Source: an uncultured Bacilli bacterium (GTDB lineage Bacteria; Bacillota_I; Bacilli_A; RFN20; CAG-826). From it: 8,193 nt of DNA. The DNA lies in contig CAKPJO010000069.1 in assembly GCA_934162685.1 (NCBI GenBank), positions 1 to 8,193 of the forward strand, written 5' to 3'. The position numbers and the translations under genes were made by a program. Below, one piece after another: positions 1 to 6,359 of this stretch; within the stretch, counting starts at the first letter, position 1; every line of letters begins with the position of its first letter. The notes beneath the pieces are model-generated. The model saw nothing but the letters and a program-made list of their open reading frames with translations. It ran no database searches and had not been told where the DNA came from.

Positions 1-965
1 TCATAAAAGAAGATTAAAATTCCGTATTTATTTGCATCTAATTCTTGATAATTTAATATACTAATTTGATAAACATAGGTAGAGCCATTTTCGGATATTT
101 CAATGTTTTTAGCAACTTTTAAGTTCTTAACATCTTCAATTGCTTTTTGTAAATCTAAGGAACGAATAAAGTATAAATAATTTAATTCATCATTATAATT
201 TAATACTTTTTTAGCGGTTTTATTAATTAAAATAACATTAAGATTATCATCTAATAAAATAAATCCTTGATTCAAATCATCAATAATTGTTAATGTTTTA
301 TTTTTTTCGTTTTGAATTTCTTGAATGTTTTTATTAATAATTGTTTGAATTTCATCAACTTGATTAGATAAAACATTGATATCTGCATCAACATAATTTA
401 TATCTTGCCCCGCAATTAAAGATAATTTATTTATTTCGTTTTTAAGAGGTTGTAATGATTTTTTAATAATATAATTAGAGATTATAATTGATAAAATTAA
501 AACAAAAATAAGAGCAAGAGATCCATATATTAACAATTGCCTAATTACGATATTTGCGTCACTTTCAGGAATAGCAATACGCACATAGTTATTTGAATCT
601 TCACTAGCGATATAATACATATTTTTATGTAAAGTAGAAGAATAGCGGCAAGATATTTTTCCTAAATGTACAATCTCTTCACGGGTTAAATGATTTTCTT
701 CAGTGGAACTTTCATTATCAAATAACACATTTCCGCTTTTATCAATAATTGTAATACGGATATTATTATTTCCTTCAAAGTATTTTAATAAATCATTTTG
801 ATTACTACCATCATAAATATTACAAGTTATATTTAGATATTCTTTAAGTTCTGAGGTTGTCTTTTTATAGTTGGAATTACTTACAATAACCCAAGAAGAG
901 ATAAGTAAAGTAAATAAAGCAAAAAATACAATGAGAATATTACTAATAATTAATTTCTTTTTCAT
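1..965 (-). CDS. phoR: PhoR-like sensor histidine kinase, N-terminal part (runs off the left edge)
   Basis: Partial gene: 321 codons are visible from ATG (963-965), open to the window edge. Membrane helix 1 covers about residues 5-25, an extracellular loop about 26-143, and helix 2 about 144-167. Then come a charged, probably coiled-coil linker (about 196-225) and a PAS-like segment (about 223-321, containing GFILLDDNLNVILIN). The HisKA and ATPase domains expected in this family would lie beyond position 1 and are not seen, so the kinase call rests on architecture and on position directly after an OmpR-type regulator. The start codon overlaps the regulator's stop in an ATGA junction, and no good Shine-Dalgarno is seen, which suggests translational coupling. 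In known systems PhoR autophosphorylates when phosphate is low and passes phosphate to PhoP/PhoB. What the extracellular loop senses is unknown. Confidence 0.85.
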   Translation of the reverse strand, partial: MKKKLIISNILIVFFALFTLLISSWVIVSNSNYKKTTSELKEYLNITCNIYDGSNQNDLLKYFEGNNNIRITIIDKSGNVLFDNESSTEENHLTREEIVHLGKISCRYSSTLHKNMYYIASEDSNNYVRIAIPESDANIVIRQLLIYGSLALIFVLILSIIISNYIIKKSLQPLKNEINKLSLIAGQDINYVDADINVLSNQVDEIQTIINKNIQEIQNEKNKTLTIIDDLNQGFILLDDNLNVILINKTAKKVLNYNDELNYLYFIRSLDLQKAIEDVKNLKVAKNIEISENGSTYVYQISILNYQELDANKYGILIFFY

Positions 966-1636
966 AAGTCAATTTTATACCCAACTCCATAAATAGTTTT
1001 AATAATACTACCATCCATGTCGTTAATTTTTTTTCTTATACTCTTAATATGCATATCTATAGTTCTAGACTCATAATCATAACTACTTGTCCCCCAAATA
1101 TGTGTGAGCAAATCATCTCTAGACACTACTTGACTACTTTTAGTTAATAAATAAAGCAAGATATCGTATTCTTTATTTGTAAGTTCTAATTCTTTGCCCT
1201 TGAAATATGCTTGATGCTTTTTTATATCAATACATAACTCGCTAGCGCTTATTACATCTTCATTTTTATGCCTTCTTAAACGTGCATTAACTCTAGACAT
1301 AAGTTCAAGCAAATCAAAAGGCTTTTCTAAATAATCATCCGCGCCAATATCAAGACCTTCAACTTTATCAATTAGCATTCTTTTAGCGGAAAGAATAATA
1401 ATTTCGATATTGTCATTATTATGATCTTCACGAACTTTTTTAATAATTTCATTTCCACTCAAATCTGGAAGCATTAAATCCACTAACATCAAGTCCGGCT
1501 TTTTTTGATTAAATGCTTCAAAAAATGATTTGGCATCATAAAAAGAATAAACTTCATATCCTTGTTTTGTTAATGTTTTATTGATGATTTTAGAAATATC
1601 TAAGTCATCTTCAATGGAATAAATAATAAAACTCAT
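962..1636 (-). CDS. phoP: OmpR/PhoB-family phosphate response regulator
   Basis: A 224-residue two-domain regulator of normal family length. The receiver domain (about 1-120) has the acidic pair D10/D11, phospho-acceptor D53 in the VDLMLPD stretch, switch S83 and the conserved K105 in EKPFD. The C-terminal winged-helix DNA-binding domain (about 130-223) has a recognition helix around RTIDMHIKSIRKKI (191-204) and ends in the typical YGVGYKI. It sits between phoU and the sensor kinase at the end of a pst operon, so it is most likely the phosphate-starvation activator (PhoP in Bacillus, PhoB in E. coli). Its likely target is the TTTACA array upstream of pstS. The start is ATG at 1636 with AGGGG 8 nt upstream. 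The TGA stop overlaps the kinase start by 4 nt. The receiver and output families are certain; the phosphate role comes from context. Confidence 0.94.
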   Translation of the reverse strand: MSFIIYSIEDDLDISKIINKTLTKQGYEVYSFYDAKSFFEAFNQKKPDLMLVDLMLPDLSGNEIIKKVREDHNNDNIEIIILSAKRMLIDKVEGLDIGADDYLEKPFDLLELMSRVNARLRRHKNEDVISASELCIDIKKHQAYFKGKELELTNKEYDILLYLLTKSSQVVSRDDLLTHIWGTSSYDYESRTIDMHIKSIRKKINDMDGSIIKTIYGVGYKIDL

Positions 1637-1644
1637 AACTTTAA

Positions 1645-1649
1645 CCCCT
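1645..1649 (-). promoter_or_regulatory. Ribosome binding site of the response regulator, overlapping the phoU stop
   Basis: AGGGG lies 8 nt before the regulator's ATG, and its AG forms the last two bases of the phoU TAG stop (1648-1650). Ribosomes terminating on phoU would sit on this site, so the two genes are probably coupled in translation. It also supports ATG 1636 as the start. Confidence 0.7.
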
Positions 1650-2289
1650 AAAAAATTTGTTTATCTTTGTAATAACCATTAAGAATGTAAATCACCCATT
1701 CAGCAATATTAGAAGCGTGATCGGCAATTCTTTCAATATATTTTACAACAAGAGTGGTATAAATTGCAAAACTAGATGATACTTGATTATCATCTTTTAA
1801 TTTTATAATGATATCTAATAATTTATCGTATAAATTATCAATTAAATCATCGCTAATAATTACTTGATGGGCAAGTGATATATCTTTTTTAATAAATGAT
1901 TCAATTGAGTCATGAACCATATTCATTGCTAAATCAATCATTTTATTAATATCATCAATTTTATATTTCTTTTCATTTTTTAATTTTTTAGAAAAAATAT
2001 TGATATCTTCAGCGTGGTCACCAAGTCTTTCTAAGTCACCCACTAATTTTAAAATGCCAAGAACACTACGCATATCTTTAGCAAAGAAACGTTCTTTTAA
2101 CATTAAATTCATCGAATATTCTTCAATTTTTCTTTCATAATCATTAACTTTATTATCATCAATTTGAAGTGCAATTTCTTCATCATAATTATGAAAAAGA
2201 GCAAAAGCTAATAAAAGATTACGTTCAACAACATCAGCCATTTTAATAAGCATTTTATTTAAATTTTCAATTTCGTTTTGTATTTTCAT
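1648..2289 (-). CDS. phoU: Phosphate transport regulator PhoU
   Basis: A 213-residue, all-helical protein of the usual PhoU size. It carries the two repeated acidic metal-binding helices of the family: DLERLGDHAEDI (85-96) and YIERIADHASNIAEW (184-198). PhoU is a cytoplasmic dimer that links Pst transporter activity to PhoR, repressing the Pho response when phosphate is plentiful and limiting phosphate uptake. The frame stays open up to position 2382, but that would overlap pstB by about 90 nt. ATG 2287-2289 is preferred because it has AGGAAGG 10 nt upstream, begins the typical PhoU N-terminus, and starts 1 nt after the pstB stop. The gene is followed after 11 nt by the response regulator. 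Confidence 0.95.
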   Translation of the reverse strand: MKIQNEIENLNKMLIKMADVVERNLLLAFALFHNYDEEIALQIDDNKVNDYERKIEEYSMNLMLKERFFAKDMRSVLGILKLVGDLERLGDHAEDINIFSKKLKNEKKYKIDDINKMIDLAMNMVHDSIESFIKKDISLAHQVIISDDLIDNLYDKLLDIIIKLKDDNQVSSSFAIYTTLVVKYIERIADHASNIAEWVIYILNGYYKDKQIF

Positions 2290-2290
2290 A

Positions 2291-3040
2291 TTAACCAAAC
2301 CTTCCTGTAATATAATCTTCTGTTTTCTTATTTTTAGGATTTCTAAATAATTTTTCGGTTTGTTCGTATTCAACAATTTCACCTAACATAAAGAAAGCAG
2401 TATAATCACTAATTCTTGTCGCTTGTTGCATGTTATGTGTCACAATGATGATAGTGTAATCTTTCTTTAATGTTTCAATTAATTCTTCAATCTTTAATGT
2501 TGCAATTGGATCAAGCGCTGATGTTGGTTCATCCATTAAAATGACATCTGGATTCATCGCAATTGCGCGAGCAATACATAATCTTTGTTGTTGCCCGCCG
2601 CTTAAACTAAGTGCTGAATCTTTTAAACGATTTTTTACTTCGTCATATAAAGCAGCTTTTTTTAAAGCATCAACGACTATTTTATTTAGTGTTGCTTTAT
2701 TTTTAATACCTTGACATTTTGGACCATAAGCAATGTTATCAAATATTGACATCGGGAATGGGTTAGGATTTTGAAATACCATACCAACACTAGTTCTTAA
2801 TTCAATAGGATTGATAGTTTTAATATTAGTATTGTTATATAAAATATCACCAGTAATTTTGCAGTTTTCAATTAAATCATTCATTCTATCAAAGCATCGT
2901 AATAGTGTGGATTTTCCACATCCTGATGGACCAATAAATGCGGTAATAGTGTTTTTATAAATATCAATATTAATATCTTTTAGGGCGTGCTTTTCCGCGT
3001 AAAACAAGTTTAAATTTGTTACTTTAAATACAGTATCCAT
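2291..3040 (-). CDS. pstB: Phosphate ABC transporter ATP-binding protein PstB
   Basis: A 249-residue ATPase, the normal length for PstB. In order it shows Walker A GPSGCGKST (37-45), the Q-loop with the PstB-typical VFQNPNPFPMSI (88-99, Q90), ABC signature LSGGQQQR (146-153), Walker B VILMDEP (166-172), D-loop SALD (174-177) and switch histidine H202. FDRMNDL (50-56) is also characteristic of PstB. The protein works as a homodimer on the cytoplasmic face, coupling ATP hydrolysis to phosphate import through PstC/PstA. The start ATG 3038-3040 has GAGGTGA (3047-3053) upstream, inside the pstA 3' end. Only 1 nt separates it from the pstA stop, and 1 nt separates its own stop from phoU. No key residue is missing. 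Confidence 0.98.
   Translation of the reverse strand: MDTVFKVTNLNLFYAEKHALKDINIDIYKNTITAFIGPSGCGKSTLLRCFDRMNDLIENCKITGDILYNNTNIKTINPIELRTSVGMVFQNPNPFPMSIFDNIAYGPKCQGIKNKATLNKIVVDALKKAALYDEVKNRLKDSALSLSGGQQQRLCIARAIAMNPDVILMDEPTSALDPIATLKIEELIETLKKDYTIIIVTHNMQQATRISDYTAFFMLGEIVEYEQTEKLFRNPKNKKTEDYITGRFG
2300..2306 (-). promoter_or_regulatory. Ribosome binding site that fixes the phoU start
   Basis: AGGAAGG inside the last codons of pstB, 10 nt before ATG 2289. It favours this internal start over the longer upstream reading frame. Confidence 0.7.
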
Positions 3041-3041
3041 T

Positions 3042-4244
3042 TTATTTCACCTCGAATTTGTTGAATTTTTTTACAATTACTTTAACTAAAATATTTAGTA
3101 ATAAAACAATAAATAAAATTATGATAGCAATCGCGGAAGCTTGTGCATAATTTGGATTATCGCCTGCCATAATCGACCACATATGTACCGCAAGAGAAGT
3201 AGAATTCTTATTAATAAACACATCGTCTTTTATTGCTGTTCCCATTACATATATTAAAGCGGCACTTTCTCCAATAATTCTTCCAATTGATAAAAGAGTT
3301 GACGTTAATATACCTCCTAATGCATTAGGGATAACAACTTTAAATATTGTTTGTGTTTTGCTTGCTCCTAAAGCAAGAGAAGCATGACGATAACTTTGTG
3401 GTATTGCTCTTATTGATTCTTCGGTGGTACGAATAATAATTGGAAGTAACATAATTGCCATTGTTAAAGCACCTGCAGCAATACTTGTTCCGTTTGATCC
3501 AATTGTGGCATTCATAAAAGGAATAAATATGACCATACCTACTAAACCAAACACCACGGAAGGAATGCCACTAGACATATCAATCATTGTACGGATTATA
3601 GCGGTGAATTTATTGTTTTTTGCGTATTCTGATAAATAAATTGCGCCACCAATACCAATTGGTAAAGCAATTATTAAAGTTAGTCCAATTAAGATAAATG
3701 TGGTAATAAGAGAACCTCTAATACCTCCACCGCTAGTGGTAAGTTGCATATCGTTAATGATGACACCTTTATTGATTTGATTAATCATTTTTTCCGCTTT
3801 ATATTTACTAATTGTAACAATCATATTATCTTCTTCATCGGTTAAAACAATTTTTGTCACAATATAGCCTTTTTGTAAGATAATGCTTTCATTATTAGAT
3901 TGATTTTTCATAGATCTAATTGGAGAAGAAGTATCAATATAAGAAACATAAACCACATTTTCTCCGGCATTGTTAGTTCCATCACTTAAAGCAATACCCC
4001 AACGTGAAGAATAAAAAGCGTTGTCAATTTCTTTATATTCTAGATCAATCGTATTTTTATTTTCGTATTTAACATTATATACTTCTTGATAATAATCTCC
4101 TTTAATCATATTAAATGATAAAGTAGAGCCACCTTTTACAAATATAAATACAAATATTGCACCTAGAATAATTATTCCAAAACTAGAAAAAAGATAAGTG
4201 ATTATTTGTAATAATAAATCTTTAAATTTACGTTTATTTTTCAT
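3042..4244 (-). CDS. pstA: Phosphate ABC transporter permease PstA with extra extracellular PDZ-like segment
   Basis: The C-terminal part (about residues 175-395) is a standard binding-protein-dependent permease domain. It has five or so membrane helices, the EAA-loop LALGASKTQTIFKVVIPNA (290-308) that contacts PstB, and GRIIGESAAL. The N-terminus has one membrane helix (about 15-37). At 400 residues the protein is about 100 longer than usual PstA (about 280-300). The excess lies between helix 1 and the core, and residues about 80-160 look PDZ-like. With PstC it forms the phosphate channel. Start choice: ATG 4242-4244 has GGAA close by. An in-frame TTG at 4251-4253 has AAGGA 6 nt upstream and would add three residues; both are possible. 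The gene overlaps the pstC end by 11 nt with the ATG start. Confidence 0.93.
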   Translation of the reverse strand: MKNKRKFKDLLLQIITYLFSSFGIIILGAIFVFIFVKGGSTLSFNMIKGDYYQEVYNVKYENKNTIDLEYKEIDNAFYSSRWGIALSDGTNNAGENVVYVSYIDTSSPIRSMKNQSNNESIILQKGYIVTKIVLTDEEDNMIVTISKYKAEKMINQINKGVIINDMQLTTSGGGIRGSLITTFILIGLTLIIALPIGIGGAIYLSEYAKNNKFTAIIRTMIDMSSGIPSVVFGLVGMVIFIPFMNATIGSNGTSIAAGALTMAIMLLPIIIRTTEESIRAIPQSYRHASLALGASKTQTIFKVVIPNALGGILTSTLLSIGRIIGESAALIYVMGTAIKDDVFINKNSTSLAVHMWSIMAGDNPNYAQASAIAIIILFIVLLLNILVKVIVKKFNKFEVK

Positions 4245-5190
4245 AATTTCCAATTCTTTTCCTTATAAAATTTAAAATCAAATTAGTGACTAAAATAATT
4301 AAAATTAAAAATATACCTACACTAAAACGAATATCATAAGATAATCCTGATGTTTCTTTAATATTTGCTAGCATTGTGGAAGTTAATGTTCTTGTTATAT
4401 CAAATAAATTAAATGTTGGTCCACTTGTAGCGTTACCTGCAACCATAGTTACTGCGGTAGCTTCTCCTAGTGCTCTTCCAACACCAAGAATAATACCTGA
4501 AAAAATGCCAGATTTTGCACTAGTAAGAACAACTTTGAAATTAGTTTGAGTCGGACTTGCTCCTAACGCTAATGAACATTTAATATAATCTTCTTTAACA
4601 GTTTTAATACTTGTTATACTAATTAAGGTAATAGTAGGAATAATCATCATGGCAAGTACGATGATAGTGGCTAATGTTGAAACTCCTCCCGCACTTTGAT
4701 AATTAAATAAATTAGCTAGATTTTTAACAATATTAGTAATAACTCCAGCACCAAAAATACCATAGATAATAGAAGGAATACTTGCTAATAATTCAATGAC
4801 ATAATTAAGTGTTTTGCTTAAAAATTTTGGTGCAATTCTTACAATAAATAAGGCAGTAAGAACAGAAATTGGAACGGCAATTAATAAACTACATAATGTT
4901 ACGTACAATGTGTTAATAATAATAAATCCAATACCATATTGGTAAGGACTAGCTTCCCAAGATAAACCGAAAACAAAAGGAAAAAAACTAGGTCGATAAT
5001 TAATGCCATTTATTTCATAATTAGTAAAAAATGGTTTTAGACCTTCAATAAAAATAAAAGCAACAATTACTATGATCACTGACGCACAAATCATAGCAAT
5101 AAACGTAAAAGCCACTTTAACGATTTGGTCTAAAGTGGTTTTGTTTTTTATTTTATTTTTAGATATTTCTATTTTATTAGTTGATTCCAT
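4234..5190 (-). CDS. pstC: Phosphate ABC transporter permease PstC
   Basis: A 318-residue membrane protein of normal PstC length. It has a basic cytoplasmic N-terminus (1-22), a first helix (about 25-49), an extracellular loop containing FGLSWEASPYQYGIGFII (74-91), and the permease core with helices to about 310. Family hallmarks are ELLASIPSIIYGIFG (133-147), the EAA loop LALGASPTQTNFKVVLTSA (207-225) and GRALGEATAV (238-247). It pairs with PstA as the membrane channel of the high-affinity phosphate importer. The start ATG 5188-5190 lies inside the end of pstS (22-nt overlap). No convincing Shine-Dalgarno precedes it, and no other start fits before the first helix, so translation is probably coupled to pstS. 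Confidence 0.96.
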   Translation of the reverse strand: MESTNKIEISKNKIKNKTTLDQIVKVAFTFIAMICASVIIVIVAFIFIEGLKPFFTNYEINGINYRPSFFPFVFGLSWEASPYQYGIGFIIINTLYVTLCSLLIAVPISVLTALFIVRIAPKFLSKTLNYVIELLASIPSIIYGIFGAGVITNIVKNLANLFNYQSAGGVSTLATIIVLAMMIIPTITLISITSIKTVKEDYIKCSLALGASPTQTNFKVVLTSAKSGIFSGIILGVGRALGEATAVTMVAGNATSGPTFNLFDITRTLTSTMLANIKETSGLSYDIRFSVGIFLILIILVTNLILNFIRKRIGNYEK

Positions 5191-6119
5191 TTTGTAATTA
5201 CGCCAGTATATATATCTTTAAGTTCGTTTGCAGTAATTGCGGTTAATGAATTTTTATTATTAACAACCGCTACAATTGCGTCAATACATATTAGTCCGCT
5301 TGTGTTACTAGCGGCAGCTTCATTGCTATTTAATTCACGGGATAAGAAGCCAATATCTAATTTACTAGTAGAATCTTTTTCTTCTCCTTGAGTGAATTTA
5401 TAAGCATCACCTGATCCAGCGTGATTATGTTCTGGTTTGAAATTACCACATTTACTAGCAAATTCTTGTGATAATGCTTTAGCAATCTTTTCAACAGAAG
5501 TAGAGCCGCCAAACTTAATGGTAATGTTTGAGTTATCTTGATTGGTGATTGGGTAATTTGCTTTAATGTCATCCCAACTTTTATCATCTTTATTTAACTT
5601 AACAATACCTGAGTTAGCTATAATTGTGGCTTTAGCTTCTTTAGTAGACATATAAGCAACAAAAGCATTGACGATATCTTTTTTAGTATCACTATCAAAT
5701 TCATTACGAATAATATAATTGAAGTTTCTTGTTAAGCCATAGCTTCCATTTAATACATTATCTTCATTTGGTTCAACACCTTCATATTTTAATCCAGTTA
5801 AGGAAGATTCTTCTAATGATGATAAGGAAATATAACCAATACCATATTCATCATTTTTGACTTTTAAAACCATATCGCCATTTCCGTTAGTTTCAACAGC
5901 ACCTTTAACTAAGGGTTCATTTGATTTAACAGCGTCTTTTAATCCAATCTTTGTAAAGAAACCGTCACGAGTACCGCTATCGGTATCGCGAGTATAAACC
6001 GTAATGTTTTTACTTGTATCAAACTCTACTTTTGTTGAGTTTGAGGTATTATTACCTCCACATGATGCTAATGTCATTCCTAATAATAAAGTTAATAAAT
6101 ATTTATTTGTCTTTTTCAT
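5169..6119 (-). CDS. pstS: Phosphate-binding lipoprotein PstS with circularly permuted domain order
   Basis: A 316-residue exported lipoprotein. Signal peptide MKKTNKYLLTLLLGMTLASC ends in lipobox LASC with lipidated Cys20. It captures phosphate outside the membrane and delivers it to PstC/PstA. Residues about 37-175 match the second half of ordinary PstS: VYTRDTDSGTRDGFF (R44, S48-G49-T50), YGIGYISL and the helical end. A linker (about 176-197) leads to the canonical first half (198-316): GGSTSVEKIA (204-213), AGSGDAYK (234-241), DIGFLSREL (255-263), CIDAIVAVVNN (278-288) and DIYTGVITKWNQL (302-314). The normal order is the reverse, so this looks like a circular permutation that keeps the phosphate-contact motifs. 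The start is ATG 6117-6119 with GGAGG 8 nt upstream; an in-frame ATG at 6144-6146 lacks such a site. First gene of the operon; its 3' end overlaps pstC by 22 nt. Confidence 0.92.
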   Translation of the reverse strand: MKKTNKYLLTLLLGMTLASCGGNNTSNSTKVEFDTSKNITVYTRDTDSGTRDGFFTKIGLKDAVKSNEPLVKGAVETNGNGDMVLKVKNDEYGIGYISLSSLEESSLTGLKYEGVEPNEDNVLNGSYGLTRNFNYIIRNEFDSDTKKDIVNAFVAYMSTKEAKATIIANSGIVKLNKDDKSWDDIKANYPITNQDNSNITIKFGGSTSVEKIAKALSQEFASKCGNFKPEHNHAGSGDAYKFTQGEEKDSTSKLDIGFLSRELNSNEAAASNTSGLICIDAIVAVVNNKNSLTAITANELKDIYTGVITKWNQLIK

Positions 6120-6127
6120 AATTTGTT

Positions 6128-6132
6128 CCTCC
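6128..6132 (-). promoter_or_regulatory. Strong ribosome binding site that fixes the pstS start
   Basis: GGAGG 8 nt before ATG 6119, the best Shine-Dalgarno of the minus-strand operon. It rejects the upstream in-frame ATG at 6146, which would also put nine extra residues in front of a good signal peptide. Confidence 0.8.
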
Positions 6133-6146
6133 AATGACACTAACAT

Positions 6147-6152
6147 ATTAAA
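6147..6152 (-). promoter_or_regulatory. Candidate -10 element of the pst operon
   Basis: TTTAAT on the minus strand (5 of 6 to TATAAT). The sequence 17 nt upstream (GAAAGA, 6170-6175) is a poor -35, which is what is expected when an activator such as PhoP recruits polymerase from the TTTACA repeats further upstream. Transcription would start near 6140, giving a leader of about 20 nt. Other AT-rich hexamers nearby could serve instead. Confidence 0.4.
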
Positions 6153-6182
6153 ATTACAAGCTAGATAAATCTTTCATGGTGC

Positions 6183-6209
6183 TGTAAATAAATGTAAAGA
6201 ACTTGTAAA
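6183..6209 (-). promoter_or_regulatory. Pho box: three tandem TTTACA repeats upstream of pstS
   Basis: On the pstS coding strand TTTACA occurs three times (6204-6209, 6193-6198, 6183-6188) at 11- and 10-nt period, so the repeats face the same side of the helix. PhoP of Bacillus binds direct repeats of the TT(A/T/C)ACA type spaced about 11 nt. The nearest candidate -10 lies about 30 nt downstream of the last repeat, compatible with activation. The operon's own response regulator is the likely ligand. The assignment rests on motif and position. Confidence 0.72.
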
Positions 6210-6302
6210 GACAAAACTTGATTAAGAAAATAAATATAATAAATTAAAGGGAAATGACTGATAAAAGAAGTGATTTATATGCTAAAAGGCTTTACACACA
6301 AC

Positions 6303-6331
6303 TTGAAAATAAGTAAGAAATTAAGTAAGAT
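6303..6331 (+). promoter_or_regulatory. Sigma-A-like promoter of the nitroreductase gene
   Basis: TTGAAA (6303-6308, 5 of 6 to consensus) and TAAGAT (6326-6331, 4 of 6) are separated by 17 nt. They end about 28 nt before the nitroreductase ATG. A perfect TATAAT at 6235-6240 has no good -35 and would give a much longer leader, so it is the weaker alternative. Confidence 0.45.
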
Positions 6332-6341
6332 TTAAGCAAGA
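6311..6341 (+). repeat. Three short direct repeats AAGYAAGA overlapping the nitroreductase promoter
   Basis: AAGTAAGA (6311-6318), AAGTAAGA (6323-6330) and AAGCAAGA (6334-6341) recur at 12- and 11-nt spacing, about one helical turn. They span the spacer, the -10 and the expected transcription start, where a repressor site would act. In such A-rich DNA chance is a real alternative. Confidence 0.45.
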
Positions 6342-6359
6342 TAAAAAAGGAGAAAATTT

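Noticed and set aside
2290..2382. N-terminal extension of phoU by 31 codons
   Set aside because: It would overlap the conserved PstB C-terminus by about 90 nt, and the extension is not PhoU-like. ATG 2289 has its own ribosome binding site.
3424..3639. Plus-strand reading frame of 71 codons inside pstA
   Set aside because: It lies wholly antisense to the conserved permease core, has no ribosome binding site worth noting, and its composition mirrors the hydrophobic codons of the opposite strand.
5357..5587. Second minus-strand reading frame of 76 codons inside pstS
   Set aside because: It is out of frame with the conserved phosphate-binding motifs of pstS and shows no domain. It was also considered as evidence of a frameshift in pstS, but the pstS frame carries every expected motif without a break.
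6254..6316. A 20-codon plus-strand ORF (ATG to TAA) in the pstS-nitroreductase gap
   Set aside because: AAAGGG lies only 2 nt before the ATG, too close for a normal ribosome binding site. The ORF overlaps the best promoter of the next gene, and nothing in the peptide is recognisable.
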